From Bacteroidota bacterium (lineage in GTDB: Bacteria > Bacteroidota > Bacteroidia > Cytophagales > Cyclobacteriaceae): a stretch of 43,543 nt of DNA. Shown here piece after piece: positions 35,401-43,399 of this stretch. Under the pieces are notes generated by a model. The model was not told the DNA's origin. It did not search any database and saw only the letters and a program-made list of their open reading frames with translations. Each line of letters opens with the position of its first letter. The first letter of the stretch is position 1. The DNA lies in the NCBI GenBank assembly GCA_022571715.1, contig JACZXH010000023.1, positions 1 through 43,543 on the forward strand, written 5' to 3'. The position numbers were made by a program, and so were the translations under genes.

Positions 35401-36985
35401 GGTTGCTAACCTGAGCAAATAGTTGTTTAAAATAGCTGGATAAATGCTGGCTCTTGTTTGATAGAACAGCCAGGGGAATATCTGCTCCCATGGACCCTAT
35501 TGGTTCTTTACCTGAAAGCGCCATGGGTTGCAGAATTACTTTCAGGTCTTCAGAAGTTAATCCGAACATGATCTGCCTTTTGGTGAGCGTAGTTCGATCT
35601 GGTTTGTACGAAGGTACATCGGACTTAGGAAGTGTTTTTAGCTCTACTTTATTAGCCTGAAACCACTCGCCATATGGCTTTGCAGTGCATATTTCCTTTT
35701 TTAATTCTGCGTCACTGATGATTCTGCCTTGTGTCAGATCGGCAATGAACATTTTTCCAGGCTGGAGCCTGTCTTTTAAAATTACGCTGGCGGGATCCAC
35801 AGGTAATGCACCTGCTTCTGAGGACATAATAATAAGATCGTCATTGGTCAGGCAATACCTAGAGGGCCTGAGTCCGTTACGGTCGAGTGTCGCGCCTACC
35901 AGGTTCCCATCTGTAAAACAAACGGAGGCAGGCCCATCCCAAGGCTCCATGATAGATGAAAAATAGGCATAAAAATCTTTTTTGTACGGTTCCATTAAAT
36001 CGTTTGACTGCCAGGCTTCAGGGATCATCATCATGAGTACCTTGGCAATCGAACGCCCACCCAAAACGAGCAATTCGATCATCCGGTCAAGATTTGCAGA
36101 GTCGGAATGCTCCGGATCGCAAATAGGAATCAGTCGTTCCATGTCTTCTTTGGAAAAATGGGCCGATTCCAGCAGCGCTTCATTAGAACTCATCCAGTTA
36201 AGGTTGCCTCTTATCGTGTTTATTTCACCATTATGAGCAATATATTTAAAAGGTTGAGCAAGTTTCCACTTTGGAAATGTATTAGTTGAAAACCTTGAAT
36301 GAACAAGGGCAAGTGCTGTTACCATGCGTTCATCGCTCAGATCAGGAAAGTAGGGCTTTAATTGCAGGGTAGTAAGCTGCCCTTTATATATCAGGGTTTT
36401 ATAGGATAAAGAAACAAAGTAAAATTCACCGTTGTTGTTATCCACATTGTGCTTTATGTAATGGGCGGTATATTTTTTCAGTACATATAACTTTCTTTCC
36501 AGTTCTGCCGGGTCTTTGATTGTTTTATGCCGTACAAATAACTGCTTAATTTTAGGTTCATATTTTTTAGCTGTAGCTCCGATGGGTTCACTATTCACCG
36601 GCACGTCTCTGTAGCACAGCAACTCAAATCCCAATTCTGAGATATGTTTATTCAATATTTTGCTGCATTCCTCCCTTACAAGCTGGTTTTTAGGAAAGAA
36701 AATCATTCCTACCCCATATTGCCCGAATTCAGGAAGCGTAATTCCTGATTTTTTACACTCTTCTGAAAAGAACCGATGGGGCATTTGAATGAGTATGCCT
36801 GCTCCGTCGCCGGTTTCTGGTTCGGCACCCCGCCCGCCGCGGTGATCCATATTTTCCAGCATCTGGATGGATTTCGCAATTATATCATACGACTTTTTAC
36901 CTTTCAGATTTGCCACAAATCCGATCCCGCATGCATCATGCTCCATTTCAGGAAGATATAATCCCTTATTGATTCGTTGTTCCAT
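32462..36985 (-). CDS. gltB: Glutamate synthase large (alpha) subunit
   Basis: This 1507-residue subunit makes glutamate from glutamine and 2-oxoglutarate, completing the GS-GOGAT route of ammonia assimilation. The ATG at 36985 is followed by an 18-residue propeptide ending before Cys19 (EHDACGIGF), the N-terminal nucleophile of the class II amidotransferase domain. The frame stays open to a TTG at 37009, but the ATG fits better. The FMN-binding synthase domain holds SGEGGEDEARF and LISGLDGGTGASPLSS. The [3Fe-4S] ligands are Cys1131, Cys1137 and Cys1142 (C-x5-C-x4-C), as in Azospirillum. The C-terminal GxG-rich beta-helix domain follows. It is the first gene of a two-gene operon with gltD. 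Confidence 0.96.
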   Translation of the reverse strand: MEQRINKGLYLPEMEHDACGIGFVANLKGKKSYDIIAKSIQMLENMDHRGGRGAEPETGDGAGILIQMPHRFFSEECKKSGITLPEFGQYGVGMIFFPKNQLVREECSKILNKHISELGFELLCYRDVPVNSEPIGATAKKYEPKIKQLFVRHKTIKDPAELERKLYVLKKYTAHYIKHNVDNNNGEFYFVSLSYKTLIYKGQLTTLQLKPYFPDLSDERMVTALALVHSRFSTNTFPKWKLAQPFKYIAHNGEINTIRGNLNWMSSNEALLESAHFSKEDMERLIPICDPEHSDSANLDRMIELLVLGGRSIAKVLMMMIPEAWQSNDLMEPYKKDFYAYFSSIMEPWDGPASVCFTDGNLVGATLDRNGLRPSRYCLTNDDLIIMSSEAGALPVDPASVILKDRLQPGKMFIADLTQGRIISDAELKKEICTAKPYGEWFQANKVELKTLPKSDVPSYKPDRTTLTKRQIMFGLTSEDLKVILQPMALSGKEPIGSMGADIPLAVLSNKSQHLSSYFKQLFAQVSNPPIDPIRERLVMSLNSSFGSNKNILDETPEHCRQIYLDHPVLMDDDIDKLRFIEHPFFKSKEIDITFDAKGGIGALEKAIYKICRKAENAVRYGVNIVILSDRKISGNRAPIPSLLAVGAVHHHLIRQRLRVRSGLVVEAGDVWETHHFATLLGYGASSVNPYMSFETLLSLKEQNVFQKDLSNKDIQGGYINAINAGLLKIFSKMGISTLQSYQGSQIFEAIGINQRVINKCFYGTVSRIHGIDYNGIARDILVRHKIAYTSRPVPQLKLDIGGRYQWKRRGEFHVFNPETIYLLQQATRKNDYEIFKQYSSRVNHQNGNYATLRGMMEFDYTKRKPIPLNEVEPKKDIIKRFATGAMSFGSISHEAHSTLAIAMNRIGAKSNSGEGGEDEARFEPKPNGDWERSAIKQVASGRFGVTSYYLTNADELQIKMAQGAKPGEGGQLPGHKVDAWIGRVRHSTPGVGLISPPPHHDIYSIEDLAQLIFDLKNANRTARINVKLVAETGVGTIAAGVAKAKADVILISGLDGGTGASPLSSISHAGLPWEFGLAEAHQTLVKNRLRDRIVLQTDGQLKTGRDIAIAALLGAEEWGVASAALVTEGCIMMRKCHMNTCPVGIATQNPELRRMFSGKPEYVISLFIFLTEELREIMAKLGFHTVNEMIGQSDVLRPIENREFWKLKKLRFDKILYQEPALQGTGLYKQQDQHHELENVLDWKLLKVAKESLASGKKVEANFDIVNTNRSVGAILSNEISKKYKGEGLPDGTIHIRFRGSAGQSFGVFATRGLLLELEGEANDYFGKGLSGAQLIIYPDRNVSYDPEKYIIIGNVAFYGATSGEAFIRGQAGERFCVRNSGVKAVVEGVGDHGCEYMTAGIVVILGKTGRNFAAGMSGGIAYVFDADHTFHKYCNMELVSFDDLEYDDIETLKTLIEKHYNYTGSNTAKALLDNWQDSLKHFVKVMPRDYKRILLEQKEEMQKAV

Positions 36986-37093
36986 CCGTATATGTTGAAT
37001 TTTGAACAATCTAAAAGAAGAGCCACCTGTAATCCGGAATCTGACTTAGATCTTTGAGATATTACGCCAGACAACGGATAGATTATTGTTTTA

Positions 37094-37129
37094 AGTTAAA
37101 GTGACTCACTATCCGAAGTAACTTTAACT
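37094..37129. promoter_or_regulatory. Inverted repeat upstream of gltB (possible operator)
   Basis: Perfect 9-bp arms AGTTAAAGT and ACTTTAACT are separated by 18 bp. A second GTAAC word follows at 37130. The position fits a regulator binding site for gltBD. No known regulator's consensus is recognised. Confidence 0.4.
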
Positions 37130-37412
37130 GTAACTAAGCCCCGATGAATTTAAGTCAACAAAAATAAGTAATTATTTTTTAATATTTGGCTGCAAACACA
37201 ATGAATGAAATAATGTATTTTGATATATGGTTTTTACAAGAGAACATATGTGAAAAACACAACAAAGGTACATTTAGGTATTTAAAATTAACGTAAAATG
37301 AGAAAGAGAAGGATTCAGGTGGTTTAAGGTACCTTCAGGTAACCAGGCTTAGGATAACCACTCTGTAACCGGAAAGTTATGTGAAGTATAACTGTTCCGG
37401 TTTAACTCTAGA

Positions 37413-37574
37413 ATGCTTTCAAATATAGTTGCTTTTGTAAAGGATAGGCTTGAATGGCTTTTTCATAACAATATGATAGTGTTAATGTTTCCTGTGGTAA
37501 GCTTTTTACATGAAACATCATATGAAATAGTAGAAGTACCAATAATTAATTTAAGCTGGTCATTGTATTTTTAA
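37413..37574 (+). CDS. Possible 53-residue small protein
   Basis: This ATG-initiated frame encodes MLSNIVAFVKDRLEWLFHNN followed by MIVLMFPVVSF and a tail ending LSWSLYF. It is a short hydrophobic peptide without known relatives. It stops 12 bp before the convergent TetR stop. An AT-rich spacer can produce frames of this size by chance, so this is only a candidate. Confidence 0.2.
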   Translation: MLSNIVAFVKDRLEWLFHNNMIVLMFPVVSFLHETSYEIVEVPIINLSWSLYF

Positions 37575-37586
37575 GGATGTTGGATG

Positions 37587-38201
37587 TCAATTCTTTGGTC
37601 TGAAAGTTTCAATAATCATTGCCGGCAATGCATTTTTTCGTTCAAGCATCAGTTCTTCAAATTTCTTGTCATCGATATCAAACATCCGGCTCATCATTGG
37701 TTGCACGATATACGGATATACAATAAGTGAAAGCAGGTTTATCAGAAAGGTATGAACAGTTGTTTCCACAATAGTTCCTTTTTCATATTCTTCATAAAGT
37801 TGTTGTTCGAGTTTTTGAAAGGTCAGGTGTTTTTTAGTCATAAGCAGTTCTTCGATTTTGTTGGGGTTTTCACGGATTTCGTTCAATACGAACATAGGCA
37901 GATCTTTATTTTTCAATAGCATTCGGGTATAAACATCCACCGTCCGGTAGATTTTCATATCAAGCGGCAGGTCTCCGTTGAGTATATTTATTACCGTCGG
38001 AATAAACTCACTAAAGGCTTCTTCAAACACTTGCCTGAACAACTTCTCTTTTGACCGGTAATAATAGTTAAGCAACGCTTTATTGACACCCGCCGTATTG
38101 GCAATTTCCTCCATTCGAGCACCGGAATAACCTTTCTTCTGAAAGACAATTCGTGCGGCATGCAATACCTTATCTTCTGTGTTATCTAACTGGTTAATCA
38201 A
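37587..38201 (-). CDS. TetR/AcrR family transcriptional regulator
   Basis: This 204-residue protein has a TetR-type DNA-binding domain at about residues 8-55 (DKVLHAARIVFQKKGYSGARMEEIANTAGVNKALLNYYY then RSKEKLF). The C-terminal domain is all-helical and variable, so its ligand is not predictable. The start is TTG at 38201, as no ATG lies in frame upstream of the helix-turn-helix. The AT-rich stretch upstream (GTTTAAATATATTATTTAA, about 38206-38224) has partial dyad symmetry and could be the site for autoregulation. No transporter lies beside it, so its target is unknown. Confidence 0.9.
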   Translation of the reverse strand: MINQLDNTEDKVLHAARIVFQKKGYSGARMEEIANTAGVNKALLNYYYRSKEKLFRQVFEEAFSEFIPTVINILNGDLPLDMKIYRTVDVYTRMLLKNKDLPMFVLNEIRENPNKIEELLMTKKHLTFQKLEQQLYEEYEKGTIVETTVHTFLINLLSLIVYPYIVQPMMSRMFDIDDKKFEELMLERKNALPAMIIETFRPKN

Positions 38202-38273
38202 TATGGTTTAAATATATTATTTAATTAAACGGTTAAAAATAGATTAAACTTTCAACATTTCCAAAATTTTATG

Positions 38274-38297
38274 GCCACGAATGCAATTCGCGGCTAC
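38274..38297. repeat. 24-bp palindromic intergenic repeat, copy 1
   Basis: The sequence starts GCCACGAATGCAATTCGCG and continues to GGCTAC. It is identical base for base to 43242-43265. It is nearly palindromic (GCCACGAAT against ATTCGCGGC). Both copies lie close to a second, less conserved word: GAATCTAACCTAATCTTGTG at 38364, and GATTCTAACCTGATTTGTTG at 43188. Confidence 0.75.
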
Positions 38298-38400
38298 CTA
38301 TATCTAATTTTTTTGTGAATAATATGGAGCGTTGCCTCAGATTGCAGATGTAGAGGCAATTCCGAATCTAACCTAATCTTGTGAATTAGAAATCCTAAAA

Positions 38401-38913
38401 TTAATCTATACGAGAATATTTTGTCTTGGAAGAGAAAACGCCTTTATCTATCATATACCGGAGTTCCTTACGGCTTGGTTCAATCAGGTAATAGTCCACT
38501 TTTCCATCGCTTTTTTCTTCAGCAGTTACTTTAGTAACCGTCATAAGCATATTTATCGCAACGCTGTCATCCCCATCCATCATTGATACCTCCAGTGTTT
38601 TGTTGTCTGTAAATCGGATCAGGTAAACATTCCAGTACCCATGTTGGTCTTCCCTTATGTTCAGGAAATAATAATTCTTCCATTTTTTTATTTCAATGCT
38701 ATCCGATATATAACCCTCGTCGTTACTGATTTCAAAGCTTACAGCATTTATCTGTAGGGTGTCTTTACCATCCAAATCAAGATAAAATCCGTGAAAATTA
38801 TCCGGGATCTGTTTCAGCGCTTTCTTACCTTCAGGCTGACTTTCAGTAAAATATACCTCGGTGCAGGCTGCCAGAAATAATAGCATAATTGAAATCATCA
38901 CTGGATTTTTCAT
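38401..38913 (-). CDS. Hypothetical lipoprotein
   Basis: This 170-residue protein has a lipoprotein signal peptide: MKNPVMISIMLLFLAAC, lipobox LAAC, lipid-bearing Cys17. The mature part looks beta-rich with many charged and aromatic residues (GFYLDLDGKDTLQINAVSFE, NVYLIRFTDNKTLEVSMMDG), suggesting a small beta-sandwich in the periplasm or at the inner face of the outer membrane. No family was recognised. It is flanked by repeats and an AT-rich spacer, and is divergent from the GMC oxidoreductase gene (140-bp spacer). Confidence 0.75.
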   Translation of the reverse strand: MKNPVMISIMLLFLAACTEVYFTESQPEGKKALKQIPDNFHGFYLDLDGKDTLQINAVSFEISNDEGYISDSIEIKKWKNYYFLNIREDQHGYWNVYLIRFTDNKTLEVSMMDGDDSVAINMLMTVTKVTAEEKSDGKVDYYLIEPSRKELRYMIDKGVFSSKTKYSRID

Positions 38914-39053
38914 GGCGGATATTTGTTAATTCAAAATATAATATAAATTCGTAACGTGGTAATGTTGTGTAATAATATAAATGCGGAGTCAATTTTTCGT
39001 TTTACAACCACATTTTTATTTTAGTAACACCAGATGTTTCCTAATTTACACTT

Positions 39054-40742
39054 ATGAAATCAGAAGTTTATGAATTTGACGCGATTGTAGTCGGATCTGG
39101 TATATCAGGAGGCTGGGCAGCAAAAGAATTGACCGAACAAGGTTTAAAGACCCTCGTGTTGGAACGGGGAAGGATGGTAGAACATATCAAAGACTACACT
39201 ACAACCAATATGTCGCCTTGGGAATTCCGCCACCGCAGTTATGACACATCAAAAATCAAGGAAGAGTATCCAATACAAAGCACAAATTATGCATTCAACG
39301 AGGCTACGATGCGCTATTTTGTGAACGATAAGGAAAATCCGTATTCGACACCTGACGACCAACCCTTTCGGTGGATAAGGGGTTACCAGGTGGGAGGTAA
39401 ATCACTGATCTGGGCCAGGCAGGTGTACCGGTGGAGCAAACTTGATTTTGAAGCAAATGCTAGAGATGGTTATGGTGTGGACTGGCCCATAAGGTATGAA
39501 GATATTGCCCCCTGGTATGATTACGTAGAGGAATTCGCCGGTATCAGCGGGCAATCAGAAGGGAATCAAATGATACCCGACGGACAGTTTCAGGCCCCTA
39601 TGGAAATGACATGTGTAGAAAAACATGTCCGGAATGAGCTGCAGAAGCACTGGAAGGACCGCCTCTTAACCATCGGCCGGGTTGCGCACCTGATGGAACC
39701 AAAGAAAAACAGGTCTAAATGCCAGTTTCGAGACCTGTGTTATCGTGGCTGTCCGTACGGCGCATACTTCAGCAGCAACAGTTCCACACTCCCTGCTGCC
39801 ATGGAAACCGGAAATCTCACGTTACGTCCAAACTCGATCGTGGAATCCATACTTTATGACGACAAGAAAGGGAAAGCCACAGGCGTCAGGGTGCTTGATG
39901 CTGAAACCGGAGAAACAAATGAATACAAAGCACGGATATTGTTTTTATGTGCCTCTACGCTGGGTACCACATGGATCATGCTGAATTCCCGGTCTTCACG
40001 TTTTCCTAACGGATTTGCGAACGACAGTGGAGTATTAGGCCATTACCTGATGGATCATCATGCGGAGGTAGTTTCTGCGGCTTCTTATGAGGCATTTAAC
40101 AATAAAACCAGCTATGGAGGTAGGCCAAATGGGATTTACATACCACGTTTTCAAAATGTAAAAGAGACACATTCAGATTTTATCAGGGGATACGGAATGC
40201 AGGGAAACAGCTACCAGACCAACTGGAGTTCAGGATTGGAAAAACCTGGATTTGGTGCCGAATTCAAAAAATCATTAACTTCAAACGGAACATGGATCAT
40301 GCTACTTGAAGCATTTGGGGAGTGCTTACCATATTATGACAACAAAGTTGAATTGGATACCGAAAAAGTGGATAAATGGGGTCTTCCTACCTTACGGATC
40401 AGCGCTGAATTCAAAGAAAACGAACAATCGATGCGTAAAGACATGGCCTTATCAACGGCTGAAATACTCGAAGCAACGGGAGGGAAAAACGTCAAAACAA
40501 ATATTTACGAAGATATACCAGGTTTTGCCGTTCACGAAATGGGCACCGCGAGAATGGGAAGGGATCCTGAGACATCGATTCTTAACGGGTATAACCAATG
40601 TCACAGCGTTTCCAACGTATTCATTACCGATGGATCATGTATGGTCTCGTCGGCATGTCAGAACCCGTCTATTACATATATGGCACTTACTGCAAGGGCA
40701 TGTGCTTATGCGGTTAACGAAATGAAAAAACATAACCTATAG
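39054..40742 (+). CDS. GMC-family oxidoreductase, probable periplasmic sugar dehydrogenase subunit
   Basis: This 562-residue FAD-dependent enzyme has the FAD-binding GxGxxG motif near its start (AIVVGSGISGGWAAKEL). The active-site pair is HEMGTARMG (His494) and CQNPSIT (Asn537). Cys223, Cys229 and Cys233 (CQFRDLCYRGC) have the C-x5-C-x3-C spacing of the [3Fe-4S] ligands of FAD-glucose dehydrogenase alpha subunits. No signal peptide of its own is present, as is usual, since such subunits leave the cell bound to their small partner. That partner follows 3 bp later. The expected reaction is oxidation of a sugar or glycoside, possibly at C3, passing electrons to a cytochrome. No cytochrome gene is in the window. 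Confidence 0.88.
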   Translation: MKSEVYEFDAIVVGSGISGGWAAKELTEQGLKTLVLERGRMVEHIKDYTTTNMSPWEFRHRSYDTSKIKEEYPIQSTNYAFNEATMRYFVNDKENPYSTPDDQPFRWIRGYQVGGKSLIWARQVYRWSKLDFEANARDGYGVDWPIRYEDIAPWYDYVEEFAGISGQSEGNQMIPDGQFQAPMEMTCVEKHVRNELQKHWKDRLLTIGRVAHLMEPKKNRSKCQFRDLCYRGCPYGAYFSSNSSTLPAAMETGNLTLRPNSIVESILYDDKKGKATGVRVLDAETGETNEYKARILFLCASTLGTTWIMLNSRSSRFPNGFANDSGVLGHYLMDHHAEVVSAASYEAFNNKTSYGGRPNGIYIPRFQNVKETHSDFIRGYGMQGNSYQTNWSSGLEKPGFGAEFKKSLTSNGTWIMLLEAFGECLPYYDNKVELDTEKVDKWGLPTLRISAEFKENEQSMRKDMALSTAEILEATGGKNVKTNIYEDIPGFAVHEMGTARMGRDPETSILNGYNQCHSVSNVFITDGSCMVSSACQNPSITYMALTARACAYAVNEMKKHNL

Positions 40743-40745
40743 CCA

Positions 40746-41270
40746 ATGAAAAGACGGGAAGCAATACGGAATGCAATAATGGTGTTGGGTGGAGTTGTAT
40801 CCATCACTTCGATTCCTGCACTCATGTCGGCCTGTGAATCAGACACTGAATTTGAAAGCAAATTATTTACAAAAAAGCAGTTATCAGTGCTTCAGGCAGC
40901 TATTGACCGGATCATCCCGGAAACGGATACACCTTCGGCTGTTCAGACCGGGGTGGACCGGTTTATAGAAGTAGTTTTAGTGGAATGCTTTCCTGATATA
41001 CGTAAAACCGTATTCCTTACAGGACTGAATGCGTTGATCGATCAGAAGTTCAGTACCCTGGAACCGGAAGCACAGGATCAATTACTTAGCTTGTCAGAGG
41101 AAAAGGATGACCCGTTTTTCAAGATGTTGAAAGAATTTACCCTTATTGGTTATTTTACCTCAGAGCAGGGAGTGACCCAAAATTTCAATTATATGCCTGT
41201 TCCCGGACGTTTTGACGGATGTGTGGATTATTCAAAAGGCATGAAGCCCTGGCGCGGATACAGGTTATAA
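40746..41270 (+). CDS. Gluconate 2-dehydrogenase subunit 3 family protein
   Basis: This 174-residue small subunit has a twin-arginine-type start (MKRREAIRNAIMVLGG, then VVSITSIPALMSAC), which would export itself and its folded partner through the Tat system. SAC at residue 29 could also serve as a lipobox. The body matches the family: FTKKQLSVLQAAIDRIIPETDTPSA, GVDRFIEVVLVEC, FFKMLKEFTLIGYFTSEQGVTQ and the ending VPGRFDGCVDY. It follows the GMC gene by 3 bp, so the two are cotranscribed. In relatives of this kind the small subunit often precedes the large one; here the order is reversed. Confidence 0.9.
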   Translation: MKRREAIRNAIMVLGGVVSITSIPALMSACESDTEFESKLFTKKQLSVLQAAIDRIIPETDTPSAVQTGVDRFIEVVLVECFPDIRKTVFLTGLNALIDQKFSTLEPEAQDQLLSLSEEKDDPFFKMLKEFTLIGYFTSEQGVTQNFNYMPVPGRFDGCVDYSKGMKPWRGYRL

Positions 41271-41329
41271 CATGCGGCTAAAATGGCCGGCTTGAGCTCA
41301 CCCCCTAAAGGGAAAAGCAAGTACACTCT

Positions 41330-41377
41330 ACCTGAAACCGTGTTATCAGTGTAATCGGTTTCATATGTTGTTCAGGT
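41330..41377. terminator. Long imperfect hairpin downstream of the dehydrogenase operon
   Basis: GAAACCG (41334-41340) pairs with CGGTTTC (41356-41362), and ACCTGAA (41330-41336) pairs with TTCAGGT (41371-41377), so alternative stems are possible. It lies 60 bp after the subunit 3 stop and 57 bp before the next ATG. A short T-run (ATTTTTGC) follows. Either a terminator or an attenuator fits. Confidence 0.45.
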
Positions 41378-41433
41378 AATTTTTGCATACCTCAATAATT
41401 TACCTAACTTAAATTTTCTTAACAAACGACGTC

Positions 41434-43155
41434 ATGAAAAACCAATTATTCCTACTAAGCGCTTTCATTTTCTTTTGCATTTCGTGCGAAGTGAAAGTGG
41501 ACAAAAGTCCGGTGTTTGAAATTTCATTTTCCGAAGCATTAAGTTCCGGATCATTTGACGGAAGATTATTGCTTTTGATCTCTACCAATGATGAAAATGA
41601 ACCCAGGTTCCAGATAAGTGACGGGACAACCACGCAGCAGGTGTACGGAGTAGATGTTGCAGGTATGAAGCCGGGCGAGGCGGTACGGGTGGATGGGCAG
41701 GCCTTTGGCTATCCCGTGCGGAGTTTAAGTGAACTGGAACCAGGCGAATATTATATACAGGCGTTTCTTCACAAATATGATACCTATGCGCTGGCCAACG
41801 GGCACACGGTGTCATTACCCGCAAGCTGGGCGGCCGGATCACGCTGGAACAGAGAGCCCGGCAACTACTACTCCACACCCGTCAAAGTTACCATTGGCTC
41901 CGGGAGTAATATTAAAATTATGATGGACCAGGAAATACCGCCTGTCACGGAACCGGAAGACACCAGATACATAAGGCATATCAAAATACAGAGTAAGCTG
42001 CTGACCGAATTCTGGGGCCGCCCTATCGAGCTGGGAGCACATGTGTTGCTGCCGGAGGGTTTCGACGCGCATCCGGAAGCCCGGTATCCCCTCATGGTTT
42101 TTCACGGCCATTTTCCCAGTGATTTCGGTGGATTCAGGACGGAGCCACCGGATCCTGGTCTTGAACCTGATTACAGCGAAAGGTTTCATCTAGATGGATA
42201 CAATATAATCATGCAGCAGGAGGCACATGATTTCTACAAAAAATGGATAAGCAATGATTTTCCACGGTTCATTGTCATACTGGTCCAGCACGCCAATCCC
42301 TACTACGACGATTCGTATGCGGTGAATTCGGCAAACCTGGGCCCGTACGGTGACGCCATCACTTATGAGCTGATTCCATATGTAGAAGAAATGTTCCGGG
42401 GTATTGGCGAAGGTTGGGCACGATTTCTTTATGGCGGCTCCACCGGCGGCTGGGAAGCACTGGCCGTACAGGTGATGTATCCGGATGATTACAACGGCTG
42501 TTTTGCCGCATGCCCCGATCCCATTGATTTCCGGGCCTATACGGTTGTAAATATTTATGAAGACGAAAATGCATATCGTATAAAAGGTGCGTTTAAAGAA
42601 ATAAAAAGGCCGGGACACCGGGATTACCTGGGCCACATCAGTTCTTTCCTTGAAGATATGAACCACCGGGAACTTGCACTGGGGACCCATTCCCGGTCAG
42701 GCCAGCAGTGGGATATCTGGGAAGCCGTTTATTCACCGGTGGGCGACGACGGATATCCGGCACGCATCTGGAACAAGGAAACCGGAGAAATCGATCCTAA
42801 AGTGGCAATATACTGGCGAGATAACTATGATTTGCGATACATCATGGAACGCGACTGGAAAACACTTGGACCCAAATTGAAAGGAAAATTGCATATCTAC
42901 TGCGGCGATATGGATAATTATTACCTGAACAATGCGGTTTATCTGACCGAAGAATTTCTGGAAGGCACTACCGACCCTTATTATGACGGTGAAGTGGATT
43001 ATGGCGACCGGGCCGAACATTGCTGGAACGGAGATCAGCAAAACCCGAATGCCATTTCGAGATTGAGATACAATACCATGTATCTACCGAAAATTCTTAA
43101 ACGCATAGAGGAAAGCGCTCCCAAAGGCGCGGATCTGACGAGCTGGAGGTATTGA
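41434..43155 (+). CDS. Exported alpha/beta-hydrolase (esterase-like) lipoprotein
   Basis: This 573-residue protein has a lipoprotein signal peptide (MKNQLFLLSAFIFFCISC, Cys18 in the lipobox). A beta-rich N-terminal domain (about 25-165) follows. The catalytic domain has the nucleophile motif FLYGGSTGGWEAL (Ser336 in GxSxG), then IYCGDMDNYY with the likely acid and AEHCWNGD with the likely catalytic His. It resembles esterase D-like enzymes that act on acyl or feruloyl esters of glycans, but no specific substrate can be read. Its DNA looks richer in G and C than most of the window. It follows the sugar dehydrogenase pair by 163 bp, so a shared role in processing extracellular carbohydrate is plausible. 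Confidence 0.82.
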   Translation: MKNQLFLLSAFIFFCISCEVKVDKSPVFEISFSEALSSGSFDGRLLLLISTNDENEPRFQISDGTTTQQVYGVDVAGMKPGEAVRVDGQAFGYPVRSLSELEPGEYYIQAFLHKYDTYALANGHTVSLPASWAAGSRWNREPGNYYSTPVKVTIGSGSNIKIMMDQEIPPVTEPEDTRYIRHIKIQSKLLTEFWGRPIELGAHVLLPEGFDAHPEARYPLMVFHGHFPSDFGGFRTEPPDPGLEPDYSERFHLDGYNIIMQQEAHDFYKKWISNDFPRFIVILVQHANPYYDDSYAVNSANLGPYGDAITYELIPYVEEMFRGIGEGWARFLYGGSTGGWEALAVQVMYPDDYNGCFAACPDPIDFRAYTVVNIYEDENAYRIKGAFKEIKRPGHRDYLGHISSFLEDMNHRELALGTHSRSGQQWDIWEAVYSPVGDDGYPARIWNKETGEIDPKVAIYWRDNYDLRYIMERDWKTLGPKLKGKLHIYCGDMDNYYLNNAVYLTEEFLEGTTDPYYDGEVDYGDRAEHCWNGDQQNPNAISRLRYNTMYLPKILKRIEESAPKGADLTSWRY

Positions 43156-43162
43156 ATTCGTA

Positions 43163-43181
43163 CCCCGGATTGCATCCGGGG
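43163..43181. terminator. GC-rich hairpin after the esterase-like gene
   Basis: CCCCGGAT (43163-43170) pairs perfectly with ATCCGGGG (43174-43181) around TGC. It starts 8 bp after the stop codon. No T-run follows, so it could be a repeat rather than a terminator. Confidence 0.5.
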
Positions 43182-43241
43182 GATCCAGATTCTAACCTGA
43201 TTTGTTGAATAACATAGAATCCGGTGTTTTATTGCGCATCA

Positions 43242-43265
43242 GCCACGAATGCAATTCGCGGCTAC
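43242..43265. repeat. 24-bp palindromic intergenic repeat, copy 2
   Basis: Identical to 38274-38297, in the same orientation. Here the companion word (43188-43210, with GATTCTA/TAGAATC arms) comes before the palindrome, whereas near 38274 it comes after, so the two modules move independently. Confidence 0.75.
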
Positions 43266-43399
43266 GAACACTCCGGGATTTTTTCCCTGACGTGAAAACA
43301 GGGTCGAAAATCTTGGTAGTAAATAAAAAAGTACAAATTCTTCTTGCATAATTTAAAATTTATTATATATTGTCTGATTCAATCCGAGGTTATTCGGTC

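Larger units (their letters stand above)
37010..37586. other. Spacer upstream of gltB and downstream of the TetR gene
   Basis: This 577-bp AT-rich spacer holds the promoter region of gltB (minus). AGTTAAAGT (37094-37102) and ACTTTAACT (37121-37129) form a 9-bp inverted repeat about 109-144 bp upstream of gltB. On the minus strand, TATTTTTG (37166 to 37159) matches TAnnTTTG. A TTTG further upstream is 26 bp away, longer than the usual spacing. A short open frame at 37413-37574 is listed separately. Nothing else was recognised. Confidence 0.45.

Noticed and set aside
36986-37009. TTG start of gltB
   Set aside because: The ATG at 36985 gives a normal short propeptide before the N-terminal Cys.
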